Of a stretch of 64,000 nt of DNA, positions 1 through 8,246 are shown piece by piece. A program made the translations under genes and the position numbers. The notes beneath the pieces were generated by a model. That model saw nothing but the letters and a program-made list of their open reading frames with translations. It had not been told where the DNA came from and made no database searches. This DNA comes from Microbispora hainanensis. GTDB lineage: Bacteria; Actinomycetota; Actinomycetes; Streptosporangiales; Streptosporangiaceae. Location: NCBI RefSeq assembly GCF_006874475.1, contig NZ_VIRM01000028.1, positions 1 to 64,000 on the forward strand, in the 5' to 3' direction. Position 1 is the stretch's first letter; the number at the start of each line of letters is the position of its first letter.

Positions 1-1006
1 CGGCGTCCGCATCGCCGAGCTTCGCCTGAACCTGGGAGAGGTTGCTGAGGAAACTCGCGTACCACGGGGCCGCTCCGGAATCCTCGGCAAGCAGCAGCGG
101 AAAGAGTTCCCCAGCCTCAATGAGGCTCTCGTGTGCCTGGTTCCACTGTTCGAGATCCGCATGCCGTAAGGCTGTGGTCTGCAGCGCCATGGCGAGTGTC
201 ATACGGTAGTCGCCGTCGGCCAGATTCCTTGCCACTTCCAGCGCGGCCTGGGAGGTCGTGAGGGCTCCGGCGAGGTCACCGTCGTCCACTTTGAGGTTGC
301 TCAGGATGTTGAGCGCGAGGGCTAGACCGTAGCCCCCTCCCAGAGCCCGGAACTGCTCGATGGACTTCTCCGCCAGCCGGATGCCTTCCTTCAGGTCGTC
401 GTCCTCGGCCACGCGCTGGGCGAGACGCAGCAGGCAGCGAGCGTACGGTTCCCGCGCCCAGTCCAAACCCATCTCGACGAGTGGAGCGAGGCCGCGGACC
501 GTCTGCCGGCAGACCATCATCGCGTCGAGCACACTGCCGACATGGACGAGCAGGGCACTGTACGGTTCGGCCTCCGCGGCAACATCCAGCCAGCGGGTAA
601 CGTCCTCCTTGGCCAGGGTGCGAAGGATGCGGAAAGCGCGGCGCCGTACGGAGACGGCATCGTCGAGCCGGCCCAGCGCCGTGAGCGGCACGGCGAGCTC
701 GCTCAGCGCCCGCGCGAGCTGAAGCCGATCACGGCCCTCCGAGAGGGCGAGCACTATGCGGCGCGCGAGCAACTCGTTATCGGGGTGCCCCTGCTCGGCG
801 AGCCGATCAGCGAGCGCCTTCAGCGAGCGAGACAACTCATCCCGGACGATGTCCGGATCGGCGATCACCGTCTGCTCCAGACCGTGAATCTCATCGCCCA
901 GCCGAAGGACCAGATCGTCCAGCGACTCGGAGATGGTCATACTGAACCGCTCTGGCTCGGCTGCCGCATAGGCCTGGTACTGCGCGACGAGGTGGCCGAT
1001 CGACAT
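1..1006 (-). CDS. TPR-rich protein, C-terminus beyond window edge
   Basis: At least 335 residues are encoded; the frame is open to the left edge, so the stop is missing. The protein begins MSIGHLVAQYQAYAAAEPER and continues as amphipathic helical pairs with repeated L/A patterns (for example LARALSELAVPLTALGRLDD and LSNLKVDDGDLAGALTTSQA), typical of tetratricopeptide repeats. No enzymatic motif is visible. The ATG at 1006 is preferred because an AAAGGG ribosome site lies about 10 bases upstream; an ATG at 1019 is in another frame. It lies 130 bases downstream of the helicase gene on the same strand, so it may be a distal cistron of that operon or have its own promoter. A role as adaptor or sensor is inference only. 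Confidence 0.8.
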   Translation of the reverse strand, partial: MSIGHLVAQYQAYAAAEPERFSMTISESLDDLVLRLGDEIHGLEQTVIADPDIVRDELSRSLKALADRLAEQGHPDNELLARRIVLALSEGRDRLQLARALSELAVPLTALGRLDDAVSVRRRAFRILRTLAKEDVTRWLDVAAEAEPYSALLVHVGSVLDAMMVCRQTVRGLAPLVEMGLDWAREPYARCLLRLAQRVAEDDDLKEGIRLAEKSIEQFRALGGGYGLALALNILSNLKVDDGDLAGALTTSQAALEVARNLADGDYRMTLAMALQTTALRHADLEQWNQAHESLIEAGELFPLLLAEDSGAAPWYASFLSNLSQVQAKLGDADA

Positions 1007-1042
1007 AGTCGTCAGTCATCCCTTTCTTTTGGAACGTGACAA

Positions 1043-1066
1043 CCGGTTGATCATTCCGAAAACCGG
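1043..1066. promoter_or_regulatory. Inverted repeat upstream of the TPR gene
   Basis: CCGGTT (1043-1048) and AACCGG (1061-1066) form a 6-base inverted repeat in the short gap between the helicase stop and the TPR gene start. The gap is locally AT-rich. It could be an operator or part of a promoter; nothing decides between them. Confidence 0.2.
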
Positions 1067-1136
1067 CACAAATTTCTAGATACTCGGCTGGGATGGTCCA
1101 GACTGATCAGGCCGGGTCATCGCCGGATAGGCATGC

Positions 1137-3230
1137 TCATCGGAGCGTGAAATGCGCGGGCTCCGAAAGCACGGCGGCCGCGGCGGGGAGATCGGCCAGA
1201 CGGGTCGCGAGCGTCTCGACGGCGAGTTCGCGGGGCAGCAATGCGCTGAACTTGAGGCCGTTCAGCGCCCTGTCGTCGATGTCGGGTCGGCTGAGCTCGC
1301 CGGCGAGGTCCTGCCGCCACCGAGTGCCGGTCAGGTCGTTCCTCAGCCTGACGTGCAGGTCGTCCACGCGCTGGGTCGGATCGGCGAGCGGGCCGAGCGT
1401 GGCTTTGATCGTGGCGTTGGCGCGATATCCGGCCCAGGTCCACCACTGCAGGTCGCCGTCGTTTCGCACGATCACGGTGCCGCCCGGGTGGACGAGGTCG
1501 TGGCTGTCCTCCCGTATCCGCGTGAGTCCGGTCACCGCCCGGCGGGTGAGTTTCACCGGAGGGTCGGCGCCCAGAACGACGTCCCGCATGGCGCGTGCCA
1601 GGGCGAAGGAAGCGCCGCCGGACATCGTGGTCGCCCAGCGGGCCTTGCCGCCGCCTCCTTCAACGGGCTGGACGAAGCATCGTCGTCGTTTCCAGTCGAT
1701 CCAGTCCACGACCCAGGTGCGGCCGGCCAGCAGCAGGAGGCGCGGCCCCGTGACGGCGGACGTCAGGAGGCTGGGATCCGTCCGGCCGATCTCGGCGTTG
1801 CCGCGCAGGACGGTGAACTCCGGCGGGGCCGTGAACACCGCGGTGAGGTCCATGAAGTTCCGGCGCCCGAAGCGCTGCTCGGCCTGAGGGCCGACGAGCA
1901 GCGCGCCGCCGTCTCGCTCGAGGAAGCCCTGGTCGATGAGATGGTCGAGCACCGGGCGCGCGTGCTGCTCACGGAAAGGGCCGAGGCCGCGCCACCAGTC
2001 CGGCCACAGGGCGTCGCCTATCCGGCCCTCCTGCAGGGCGAGCGCGAGGAGTTGTTGCGCGACTATGTGCCGAGGCGAGGGCGGCGGCTGCAGGGGCTCG
2101 ACGTAACCCGTGCTCCACAGCAGCAGGAGCCCCGCGGAGGCGAGGAGATCCTCCTGGGTCAGGCCCAGGACGAGGCAGTTGCGCCTGACTCCCGAGCGCC
2201 TGCCCGTACGGCCCAGGCGCTGGAGGAACGACGCGACCGACCACGGAGCGTTGATCTGGATGACTCGATCCAGGTCTCCGACATCGATGCCCAGTTCCAG
2301 CGTGGAGGTCGAGACGATGACACAGTCGCGAGACTGGGCGAAGGCCTCTTCAGCGCGGCGCCGTTCGTCGGCCGAGAGGGAGGAGTGGGAGAGGAACGTC
2401 GTGACGCCGTGGTCGCGCAGCAACTGACCGAGCTCTTCCACCATCCTGCGGGAGTCGCAGAAGACGAGCCGTTTCTCGCCCTGATGCAGTGCCGCGATGA
2501 CGCGGGCGGCGTTGGCGACGGAGCCGACGTGGTCCAGCTCCACATCGGCCGCTCCGGAATCCGCTCCCATGCCAGGGGCGATCACTTCCGCAGGCCGGCT
2601 CCCCGCGCCCGAACCCTGGAGCCAGGAAAGCAGTTCACGAGGATTGCCCACCGTCGCCGACAGGCCGATGCGCTGGAGCGGCCGTCCGGCCAGCCGGGTG
2701 AGGCGCTCCAGAACGGCGAGCAGGTGCCAGCCCCGATCGTCGCGGGCGAAGGCGTGCACCTCGTCGACCACGACTGCCCGCAGATCCGCCAGGAGGCGGC
2801 GGTGGTCCACCCCGTTGCTGATGAGCATGGCCTCCAGGGATTCCGGGGTGGTCAACAGGATGTCGGGCGGATCCCGCAGGATCGCCTGACGGCGGGAGCC
2901 GGACACGTCCCCGTGCCAGAGCTCGACCCGCCTGCCGAGCCAGCCCGCGTACGACTGAAGGCGCGGCAGCAGGTTGTTGAGCAGGGCCTTCAGCGGGCAG
3001 ACGTACAGCACCGACAGGCCGGTCCAGGTCTGTTCCTCCATCACGGACAGTAGCGGGAACGTCGCCGCCTCGGTCTTGCCTCCGGCTGTCGGCGCGATCA
3101 ACAGCGCGTCCCGCCCTTCGCCGATGGGACGTAGCGCCTCCTGCTGCAGCGGCCGCAGCCGGGCCCAGCCGAGCGTGTTGGTGAGGTGGTACGCGATCGT
3201 CGGGTGAAGTGCGAGTGTCGGCGAGGTCAC
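1137..3230 (-). CDS. brxHI: Lhr-like DEAD/DEAH helicase, BrxHI-like
   Basis: A 697-residue SF2 ATP-dependent helicase expected to unwind or translocate on nucleic acid in the cytoplasm. Visible motifs: Walker A LIAPTAGGKTEA (about 44-55), DEVH box in VVVDEVHAF, motif III SATVGNP, and C-terminal helicase motifs STSTLELGIDVGD and QRLGRTGRRSG. Long C-terminal regions follow, as in Lhr-type helicases. The start is GTG at 3230, overlapping the upstream ATPase stop as GTGA, so the two are translationally coupled. The BrxD-BrxHI pair is known from type 2 BREX (with PglW, PglX, PglY and PglZ), but none of those large BREX genes is here; the pair sits with a kinase/phosphatase/vWA set instead. Family assignment is strong, the exact BrxHI label less so. 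Confidence 0.85.
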   Translation of the reverse strand: MTSPTLALHPTIAYHLTNTLGWARLRPLQQEALRPIGEGRDALLIAPTAGGKTEAATFPLLSVMEEQTWTGLSVLYVCPLKALLNNLLPRLQSYAGWLGRRVELWHGDVSGSRRQAILRDPPDILLTTPESLEAMLISNGVDHRRLLADLRAVVVDEVHAFARDDRGWHLLAVLERLTRLAGRPLQRIGLSATVGNPRELLSWLQGSGAGSRPAEVIAPGMGADSGAADVELDHVGSVANAARVIAALHQGEKRLVFCDSRRMVEELGQLLRDHGVTTFLSHSSLSADERRRAEEAFAQSRDCVIVSTSTLELGIDVGDLDRVIQINAPWSVASFLQRLGRTGRRSGVRRNCLVLGLTQEDLLASAGLLLLWSTGYVEPLQPPPSPRHIVAQQLLALALQEGRIGDALWPDWWRGLGPFREQHARPVLDHLIDQGFLERDGGALLVGPQAEQRFGRRNFMDLTAVFTAPPEFTVLRGNAEIGRTDPSLLTSAVTGPRLLLLAGRTWVVDWIDWKRRRCFVQPVEGGGGKARWATTMSGGASFALARAMRDVVLGADPPVKLTRRAVTGLTRIREDSHDLVHPGGTVIVRNDGDLQWWTWAGYRANATIKATLGPLADPTQRVDDLHVRLRNDLTGTRWRQDLAGELSRPDIDDRALNGLKFSALLPRELAVETLATRLADLPAAAAVLSEPAHFTLR

Positions 3231-4552
3231 GGCAGGTCGAGCTCCACATCGTCCGCGGAGACCGCCGGGCGGCCGCGGCGGAAGGCGTTCAGCTCGTCGT
3301 CGTTCAGCTCTCCCTCTGTGACCGTGACCTGCCGGTAGTCCCGCCGGGGGTCGAAATCCTCGTGGTCCGAGACCCGGTAGAGCACGTCGGCGACGAGCTT
3401 GCGGAGGAAGATCCGCGGCGCCACGCCGGCTCCCAGGTGCCCGGCGACGGCGGTGGCCAGGTCCTTGACGTACGCGTCGTCGATGAGGTTCCTGATGCGC
3501 TGCTCGGCGGGGTCTCCCTGGGCGTACAGGTCGCGTACGGCGCAGCCCAGCTCGACCAGCTTGTCGCGGTCGAAGCCGGTGAGCCGGATCTGCACCGAGC
3601 GGGCGGAGTCGAACCGCGCGTCGGTCTTGAAGTCGGAATGCAGCCGCTGGGCCAGGGCCGGGGATCGCTGCACGCCCTGCTGACCGTCATAGAAGGCGGG
3701 AGTGCCGGTGATGACGAGATAGAGGCCGGGGAAGCGGCCCTTGTCGATCTCGTCGATGAGCTGCCGAAGCGTGTTGAGGCTCCGCTCACGGTTGTCGCTG
3801 CGCATCCGCTGCAGGGTCTCGACCTCGTCGAGCACGACCAGCAGCCCCGGATAACCGCAGTCGCGCAGCACCACGAGCAGGCCCTGCAGGAAATACAGGG
3901 CCGAAGTCGAGTCGACGTCCCCCTTGAGCCCGGCATAGCGGCGGATGCTCGACGCGACGTTCGGCTCGCCGCGCACCCAGGCGAGCAGGCCGTCCGCGGT
4001 CGCATGGTCGCCCGACAGCCTGGCGCGGCGGTAGAAACGCAGCGCGGTCGCGAACGCCGGCGCGTTCTTCGCGGTCTCGGCCAGCCGTGACTCGATGAGC
4101 TCCTCGACCGCGGTGCTCATCGCCCTGCGGTCGTCCTTCGCGACCCCGGCGTCATCCTCCAGAGCGAGAAGCCATGTGTCCACGATGTCCTGCAACGCGC
4201 TCGGCGGCGAGCTCGCGGTGCTCAACCCACCGATCAACGACCGGTAGACGGTCTCCAGCCGGTGCAGAGGCGTGGTCCGGTCCGAGATCTGGATCTCGCT
4301 GGTCGCCATCTTCTTCCGCTTGGCCCTTTCGGCCAGCCAGCGGGCGAAGAACGTCTTGCCCGAGCCGTACTCGCCGCGAACCGCCTTGAATCCCGAGCTT
4401 CCGGCGGTCACCGCCGTCAGATCGTCGTCGAGCGCCTTCTCGAACCGCTCCATGCCGACCGCGAACAGATCCAGGCCGTTGCGCGGCACGGTCCCGCGGC
4501 CGAGAGCGTCGATGATCTGCCGCCGCCTTGCCCGGCTCACCTTCGCCGTCAC
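3227..4552 (-). CDS. brxD: BrxD-like P-loop ATPase (DUF2791-type)
   Basis: A 441-residue AAA-type ATPase. Walker A is RGEYGSGKTFFARWLAE (about 59-75), and LLVVLDEVETLQRM resembles a Walker B/sensor region. The opening, with RRRQIIDALGRGTVPRNGLDLFAVG, is typical of the BREX ATP-binding protein BrxD family, which is of about this size. GTG start at 4552 overlaps the kinase stop by four bases (GTGA), and its own stop overlaps the helicase start the same way. Such ATPases partner the Lhr-like helicase in type 2 BREX. Here it is the link between the kinase and the helicase, and I infer that it loads or controls the helicase in response to the upstream signalling genes. Confidence 0.85.
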   Translation of the reverse strand: MTAKVSRARRRQIIDALGRGTVPRNGLDLFAVGMERFEKALDDDLTAVTAGSSGFKAVRGEYGSGKTFFARWLAERAKRKKMATSEIQISDRTTPLHRLETVYRSLIGGLSTASSPPSALQDIVDTWLLALEDDAGVAKDDRRAMSTAVEELIESRLAETAKNAPAFATALRFYRRARLSGDHATADGLLAWVRGEPNVASSIRRYAGLKGDVDSTSALYFLQGLLVVLRDCGYPGLLVVLDEVETLQRMRSDNRERSLNTLRQLIDEIDKGRFPGLYLVITGTPAFYDGQQGVQRSPALAQRLHSDFKTDARFDSARSVQIRLTGFDRDKLVELGCAVRDLYAQGDPAEQRIRNLIDDAYVKDLATAVAGHLGAGVAPRIFLRKLVADVLYRVSDHEDFDPRRDYRQVTVTEGELNDDELNAFRRGRPAVSADDVELDLP

Positions 4553-6117
4553 GGTTCATCCTCCTCGAGGAACTGCTCTTCCAGCAGTCGCACGTTCAGC
4601 TCGACCGTACGGTCGCGGTCCTTGAGCATGATCACATCGGTCTGCTCCACGTTGAGCAGGTTCTTCAGCGCCCGCATCAACAGGACCGTCCGGTCAGGCG
4701 TCTCGCCGAGCCGCTGCGCGATGTCCGCCACCGAGCCCCGTCCGGTGCCCCCGGCGAGGTGGTCGATGATCCGGGCGACCGTATCGTCATCGACGACGCC
4801 GCCCCGGGGAGCCAGCCGCCGCTGCTCGGCATAGGTATCCGAGGCCACCACCCGCTGACCAAGGGTTGGCAGAGCTGTCACTGCCGCAGGAGGTGCAATC
4901 GGCTGGGCAGGTGTTACGGGCACCGGTGCTGGGGGAGGGGCGGCAGGTGCGGGCTTGGAGCGCACCGGTTCGTGTGCCACGGGGAGGCCGCAGATGGTCT
5001 CGCCTGGTCGGGAGACACGCGGCTGATGCGCGGGCTGACGCCTGTTCCCGTCCTTTGCGGGCGTCGTCGGTCCGCCCATGGGAGAGACCGACGTCCAGCT
5101 CCGTTCCGTGGACGGTGGGGACGGTGGCGGCGGCAGGGGCGGTCTGCTTCCCCGTGCCGGCCTGCTGACCGGCACACTGACACGGCCCGTGCCCGGCAGG
5201 CGGATCGGGGCGTCAGGCCCGGAGTGCACGGACCGCTGTTGCCGAGCGGGCCGGGTCACCGCGATGCGCTTGCGGCCGATGAGAGCCTGGACCCACTCGG
5301 CCGCGATCGGACGTGTGCCGCGCGGGCCCTGCGCACGGGTGAAGAGCTCCCCGACAGCGGTGACCACATGGTCCGGCAGGCCGGGGAGCAGCGCCGGCTC
5401 GTCACCGGGCCGCACGGACGGGGTCCGCGAGAGCACCCGGCCGACCAGCAGCGCGAGCTTGTATCGGTCGGTGTCCATGTCCGGCCCGCTGGAGGGCTGG
5501 TAGGGATCATTCCAGTCCGGCGTGTGCGCCTGCCGCAACACCGGTTCCGCCCCGTGCCGGCGCAGGCCGTCGCAGTCGAGCATGAAGACCTTGTACGGCT
5601 GGCCCGGGCGCCACAGGAGGTTCCGGAAGGAAAGGTCCCCGACGATCCACCCGTGGGTGTGCAGCAGGTCGATCAGCTTGGCGGCCAGCGTCGCGATCTC
5701 AAGGCGGCCGTGGACGTCCGGCTGGTGCAGGTCCTGCCACGCCCAGTTCGGTTCGTACAGCAGATATTGCAGCTCGACGAGCTTGGGCTTACCGCCGATC
5801 GTGCCGTAGAAGTCCCGGGGCACGTGCGGCATCAGGAAGCCGGTCACCTGGCCCCCGTGCACGACCCTCGCGACGGGCCAGGCGCACTGGTGCAGCAGCG
5901 CGCGCACCTCGGTGGCCGTCTGGCGATGACCGAACTCGACGAGCTCCGCAAGTGCCGCGCCGTTCACCTGGCCGGCCTGCGGCATGTACTCCTTGTAGAC
6001 GAGGTTCTCCGGCCCGAGCACACGGGTGACCACCCCCTGGCCGCCCTTGTCGAGGGGGTCGGACTCCAGGGGCAGCGTCGCACGGTGCCGGTCGAGCGGA
6101 TGGGGCGTGAAGGCCAT
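4549..6117 (-). CDS. Protein kinase with proline-rich linker and C-terminal winged-helix region
   Basis: A 522-residue protein. The N-terminal part (about 15-280) is an atypical protein kinase: glycine loop KGGQGVV (24-30), likely ATP lysine K42, catalytic segment GDLSFRNLL with D161 and N166, and a metal-binding DCDG (181-184). A low-complexity Pro-rich linker (about 300-410) leads to a C-terminal 80 residues (RGGVVDDDTVARIIDHLAG onward) that looks like a winged helix of the kind seen at the C-termini of PglZ-type BREX proteins. The TerY-P triad kinases described by Anantharaman and colleagues carry a helix-hairpin-helix tail instead, so this is a variant. ATG at 6117 directly follows the phosphatase stop; its own stop overlaps brxD. 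It probably phosphorylates an operon partner; the substrate is unknown. Confidence 0.75.
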   Translation of the reverse strand: MAFTPHPLDRHRATLPLESDPLDKGGQGVVTRVLGPENLVYKEYMPQAGQVNGAALAELVEFGHRQTATEVRALLHQCAWPVARVVHGGQVTGFLMPHVPRDFYGTIGGKPKLVELQYLLYEPNWAWQDLHQPDVHGRLEIATLAAKLIDLLHTHGWIVGDLSFRNLLWRPGQPYKVFMLDCDGLRRHGAEPVLRQAHTPDWNDPYQPSSGPDMDTDRYKLALLVGRVLSRTPSVRPGDEPALLPGLPDHVVTAVGELFTRAQGPRGTRPIAAEWVQALIGRKRIAVTRPARQQRSVHSGPDAPIRLPGTGRVSVPVSRPARGSRPPLPPPPSPPSTERSWTSVSPMGGPTTPAKDGNRRQPAHQPRVSRPGETICGLPVAHEPVRSKPAPAAPPPAPVPVTPAQPIAPPAAVTALPTLGQRVVASDTYAEQRRLAPRGGVVDDDTVARIIDHLAGGTGRGSVADIAQRLGETPDRTVLLMRALKNLLNVEQTDVIMLKDRDRTVELNVRLLEEQFLEEDEP

Positions 6118-6993
6118 TCAGACCCTCCAGATGCACACGGCGGTCCGGTCGTCGTCGTGCGTCTTCGCCCGGAAGCTCATCTGCCAGAAGAACTCGGGCA
6201 GGGACGGCGGCCGGCTCCACCAGCTCGCCAACCGGGAGCTCACCTGCGGCCCCCGCATCGGCTTGGCCAGGCCGTCGGTGCACAGCAGCAGCATGTCGCC
6301 TGGATACAGGTCGGCATAGCCGACTTCCACGTGCTCGATATCGCGAGGCAGCGCGTGGGTCGCCGAGGTCGAGACCCCCGCGTCGGCGTCGTCCTCGCCG
6401 AAGCACGGTGTCCAGACGCCCCTGTGCAGGTGCCACGCCATGCAGTCGCCGACCCGGACCAGCACGGCGCGGTGCACGGACGTCTCGGGCACCTCCCGGA
6501 TCCTGGCGGCGAGGAACGTCGTGGACAACTCGTCCGGCGGCATCCCGCGCTCGTCCGCCCGGTCGCGGATGTCGCCGGCGATGCCGTCGACGAACTCCCG
6601 GGCGTCCGTCATGTAGTCAGGGGCGATCGGCAGCGTGGAGAGATACGCCTGCGCGACCTCGCAGGCCGTGGCCGCTCCGACATGCGAGCCCTCCTTGCTG
6701 CCCAGCCCGTCCGCCACGCAGGCCAGCAGCGTGCCCTCGCCGTCGTGCCAGAGCCCCATCGCGTCCTGACGTACGGTGCCGTAGTAGCGGTGCGCGTCGC
6801 CTCGGATCGATGCGGCACGCACCTCCAGCCCGGGCAGCGCGGCGCCGTCGATTTCGGTGTCCGGCCGCCGTACCGCAGGCAGCGGACCCGGCTGTGAGAT
6901 CACCCGCGGCTCGCGGCCGATGACGAGCGGCTGGGGAAACCCGGGCACCGTCTCCGCCGCCGCGGGCGCCTCGTGCTCCTGGACCTGTTCCAT
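6118..6993 (-). CDS. PP2C-family Ser/Thr phosphatase
   Basis: A 291-residue protein with the metal-binding motifs of PPM/PP2C phosphatases: GTVRQDAMG (72-80), ACVADGLGSKEGS (91-103), LCTDGLAKP and the terminal DDDRTAVCIWR. The first 55 residues are Pro/Ala-rich and look like a flexible extension. No membrane helix is visible. It lies between the vWA gene (31 bases upstream) and the kinase (start immediately after its TGA). A vWA, PP2C and kinase set in one operon is the TerY-P triad arrangement. It presumably reverses phosphorylation by the neighbouring kinase. Confidence 0.9.
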   Translation of the reverse strand: MEQVQEHEAPAAAETVPGFPQPLVIGREPRVISQPGPLPAVRRPDTEIDGAALPGLEVRAASIRGDAHRYYGTVRQDAMGLWHDGEGTLLACVADGLGSKEGSHVGAATACEVAQAYLSTLPIAPDYMTDAREFVDGIAGDIRDRADERGMPPDELSTTFLAARIREVPETSVHRAVLVRVGDCMAWHLHRGVWTPCFGEDDADAGVSTSATHALPRDIEHVEVGYADLYPGDMLLLCTDGLAKPMRGPQVSSRLASWWSRPPSLPEFFWQMSFRAKTHDDDRTAVCIWRV

Positions 6994-7024
6994 GTGCGGT
7001 TCCTCTTCCGGGTACGGTTCGCGA

Positions 7025-7696
7025 TCAGAGCGGGTCGGGGGCGAGGACCGTGTAGCCCGGCACCTGGTCGGGGATGATGAGCTGGGCCGTGCCCGAGGGA
7101 TTGGACGACGACGCGACGGCCGACTGGACGACGGAGTTGAGCAGCTGCCGCGCGAACTCGCGGAGAGCCTGTGTCGGCGACATGTCGCCGTTGGCGATGA
7201 ACGCCCGGAACGTGGCCACCTGCTGCAGAGTCGCCGGATCCACGTCGCCGAAGCCGAACGCCAGGATGGTCGGATGAGCCCGGAAATCGCGGCTGACCAG
7301 CTCCTTGTGCTCGACGTGCCACTCGTCCGTCGGGAGGCCGTCGGTGAGGAAGAACACCGTGGGCCGGTACGGCGCGTGCCCGGCCTGCTTCAGCCCCGCG
7401 ACGTCCTGCTCGATCGTGCGCTTGAGCAGGGAGAACGCGGCGCCATAATTCGTCGTGCCGCGCGGGGACAGCTGCGGAATGGAGTGCACGTCGTTGAGGT
7501 CGGCCAGCGGGAGCAGCACCTCGGCGGTGCTGCTGAACCCGATGATGCCGAGCCTGGCCCGGTCCGCCACGACCGGGTTGCTCGCGATCTCCTGGTAGAT
7601 CAGGGGGAGCTCCTGGTTGATGGCATCGAGGGGCGGTCCCTGCATGGAGTACGACTCGTCGCAGACCAGATAGAAGGGGAGTACCTGTTCGCTCAT
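7025..7696 (-). CDS. TerY-like von Willebrand factor A domain protein
   Basis: A 223-residue single-domain vWA protein. The metal-ion-dependent adhesion site is intact: VCDESYSM (D-x-S-x-S, from residue 12), the threonine region RGTTNYGAAF, and FFLTDGLPTDEW. The size and lack of other domains match TerY-type proteins, which act as protein-interaction adaptors. An upstream in-frame ATG at 7789 would run deep into the neighbouring gene; ATG 7696 has a GAGGA ribosome site about eight bases before it and was chosen. It lies 10 bases after the one-helix membrane protein gene. It could couple that membrane pair to the phosphatase and kinase, which is inference. Confidence 0.85.
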   Translation of the reverse strand: MSEQVLPFYLVCDESYSMQGPPLDAINQELPLIYQEIASNPVVADRARLGIIGFSSTAEVLLPLADLNDVHSIPQLSPRGTTNYGAAFSLLKRTIEQDVAGLKQAGHAPYRPTVFFLTDGLPTDEWHVEHKELVSRDFRAHPTILAFGFGDVDPATLQQVATFRAFIANGDMSPTQALREFARQLLNSVVQSAVASSSNPSGTAQLIIPDQVPGYTVLAPDPL

Positions 7697-7706
7697 CAGG
7701 TGGTCC

Positions 7707-8246
7707 TCAGCTCTCGGTGATGGGGGAGCAGCCGCCGGAGACGAAGTAGATCTCCATGGAGATCGACCCGCTCGGGGCGGCGAGGTCATGGAAGTTGCGG
7801 GTGGCCGCGGTCTGGAAGATGTTGGGGAACGCCTTGCTCGCGGCCGCGTTGACTCGCGTGGCCAGATGGACGCCTTCCCCCGCGCCTCCGCTGGCGCCGA
7901 AGGTCAGCACCATGCCGGCGTGCCGCCCGGCCAGGCGCTTCCTGTGCTTGAGCAGCTCACGCCGCACCGTGCCGAGCAGCTCCTTGTCCGAGGCGCCGGA
8001 GTTCACCCGGAAGGAGATCTTGGTGGGCTTGGCGGCCACCCCGGCGGCGCGGGTGACGCAGGGCGATGGGGACGGGCTCGGCGAGGGCGAGGCGGTTCCC
8101 TTACCCGCAAGGGGCTTGGCCGGGATGGGAGGGGGCGCCTGCGCGCCCAGCATGATGATCGTGAGCCCCAGCAGCAGGTCGGCGAACAGCCAGCCTGCGA
8201 GGAGCAGCGACGGCGCCGAACCGCGACGGCTGATCACGAGTGCCAT
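7707..8246 (-). CDS. One-helix membrane protein with intramembrane Asp (MotB/ZorB-like)
   Basis: A 179-residue protein: short basic N-terminus, one transmembrane helix (about 13-34) containing GWLFADLLLGLTIIML with an Asp at residue 23, a Pro/Ser linker with PSPSPSPSP, then a soluble domain of about 110 residues outside the membrane. A single helix carrying an Asp near WxxAD, followed by a periplasmic-type domain, is the layout of MotB, ExbD/TolR and ZorB stator subunits. The C-terminal domain is only vaguely OmpA-like (VLTFGASGGAGEG and a following alpha region). It overlaps the upstream coiled-coil membrane gene by 13 bases and precedes the vWA gene. The membrane topology is seen; the stator function is inference and could be wrong. 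Confidence 0.6.
   Translation of the reverse strand: MALVISRRGSAPSLLLAGWLFADLLLGLTIIMLGAQAPPPIPAKPLAGKGTASPSPSPSPSPCVTRAAGVAAKPTKISFRVNSGASDKELLGTVRRELLKHRKRLAGRHAGMVLTFGASGGAGEGVHLATRVNAAASKAFPNIFQTAATRNFHDLAAPSGSISMEIYFVSGGCSPITES

Noticed and set aside
1152-3053. Plus-strand frame opposite the BrxHI-like helicase
   Set aside because: No motif, typical shadow composition; the minus strand has complete helicase motifs.
1137-6117. Full type 2 BREX system
   Set aside because: Only BrxD-like and BrxHI-like genes are present; PglX, PglY/BrxC and PglZ are absent from the operon, and the methylase at 23003 belongs to DISARM by its neighbours.
4528-6897. Plus-strand frame of 789 codons opposite kinase and phosphatase
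   Set aside because: Spans two real genes antisense, with no recognisable domain.
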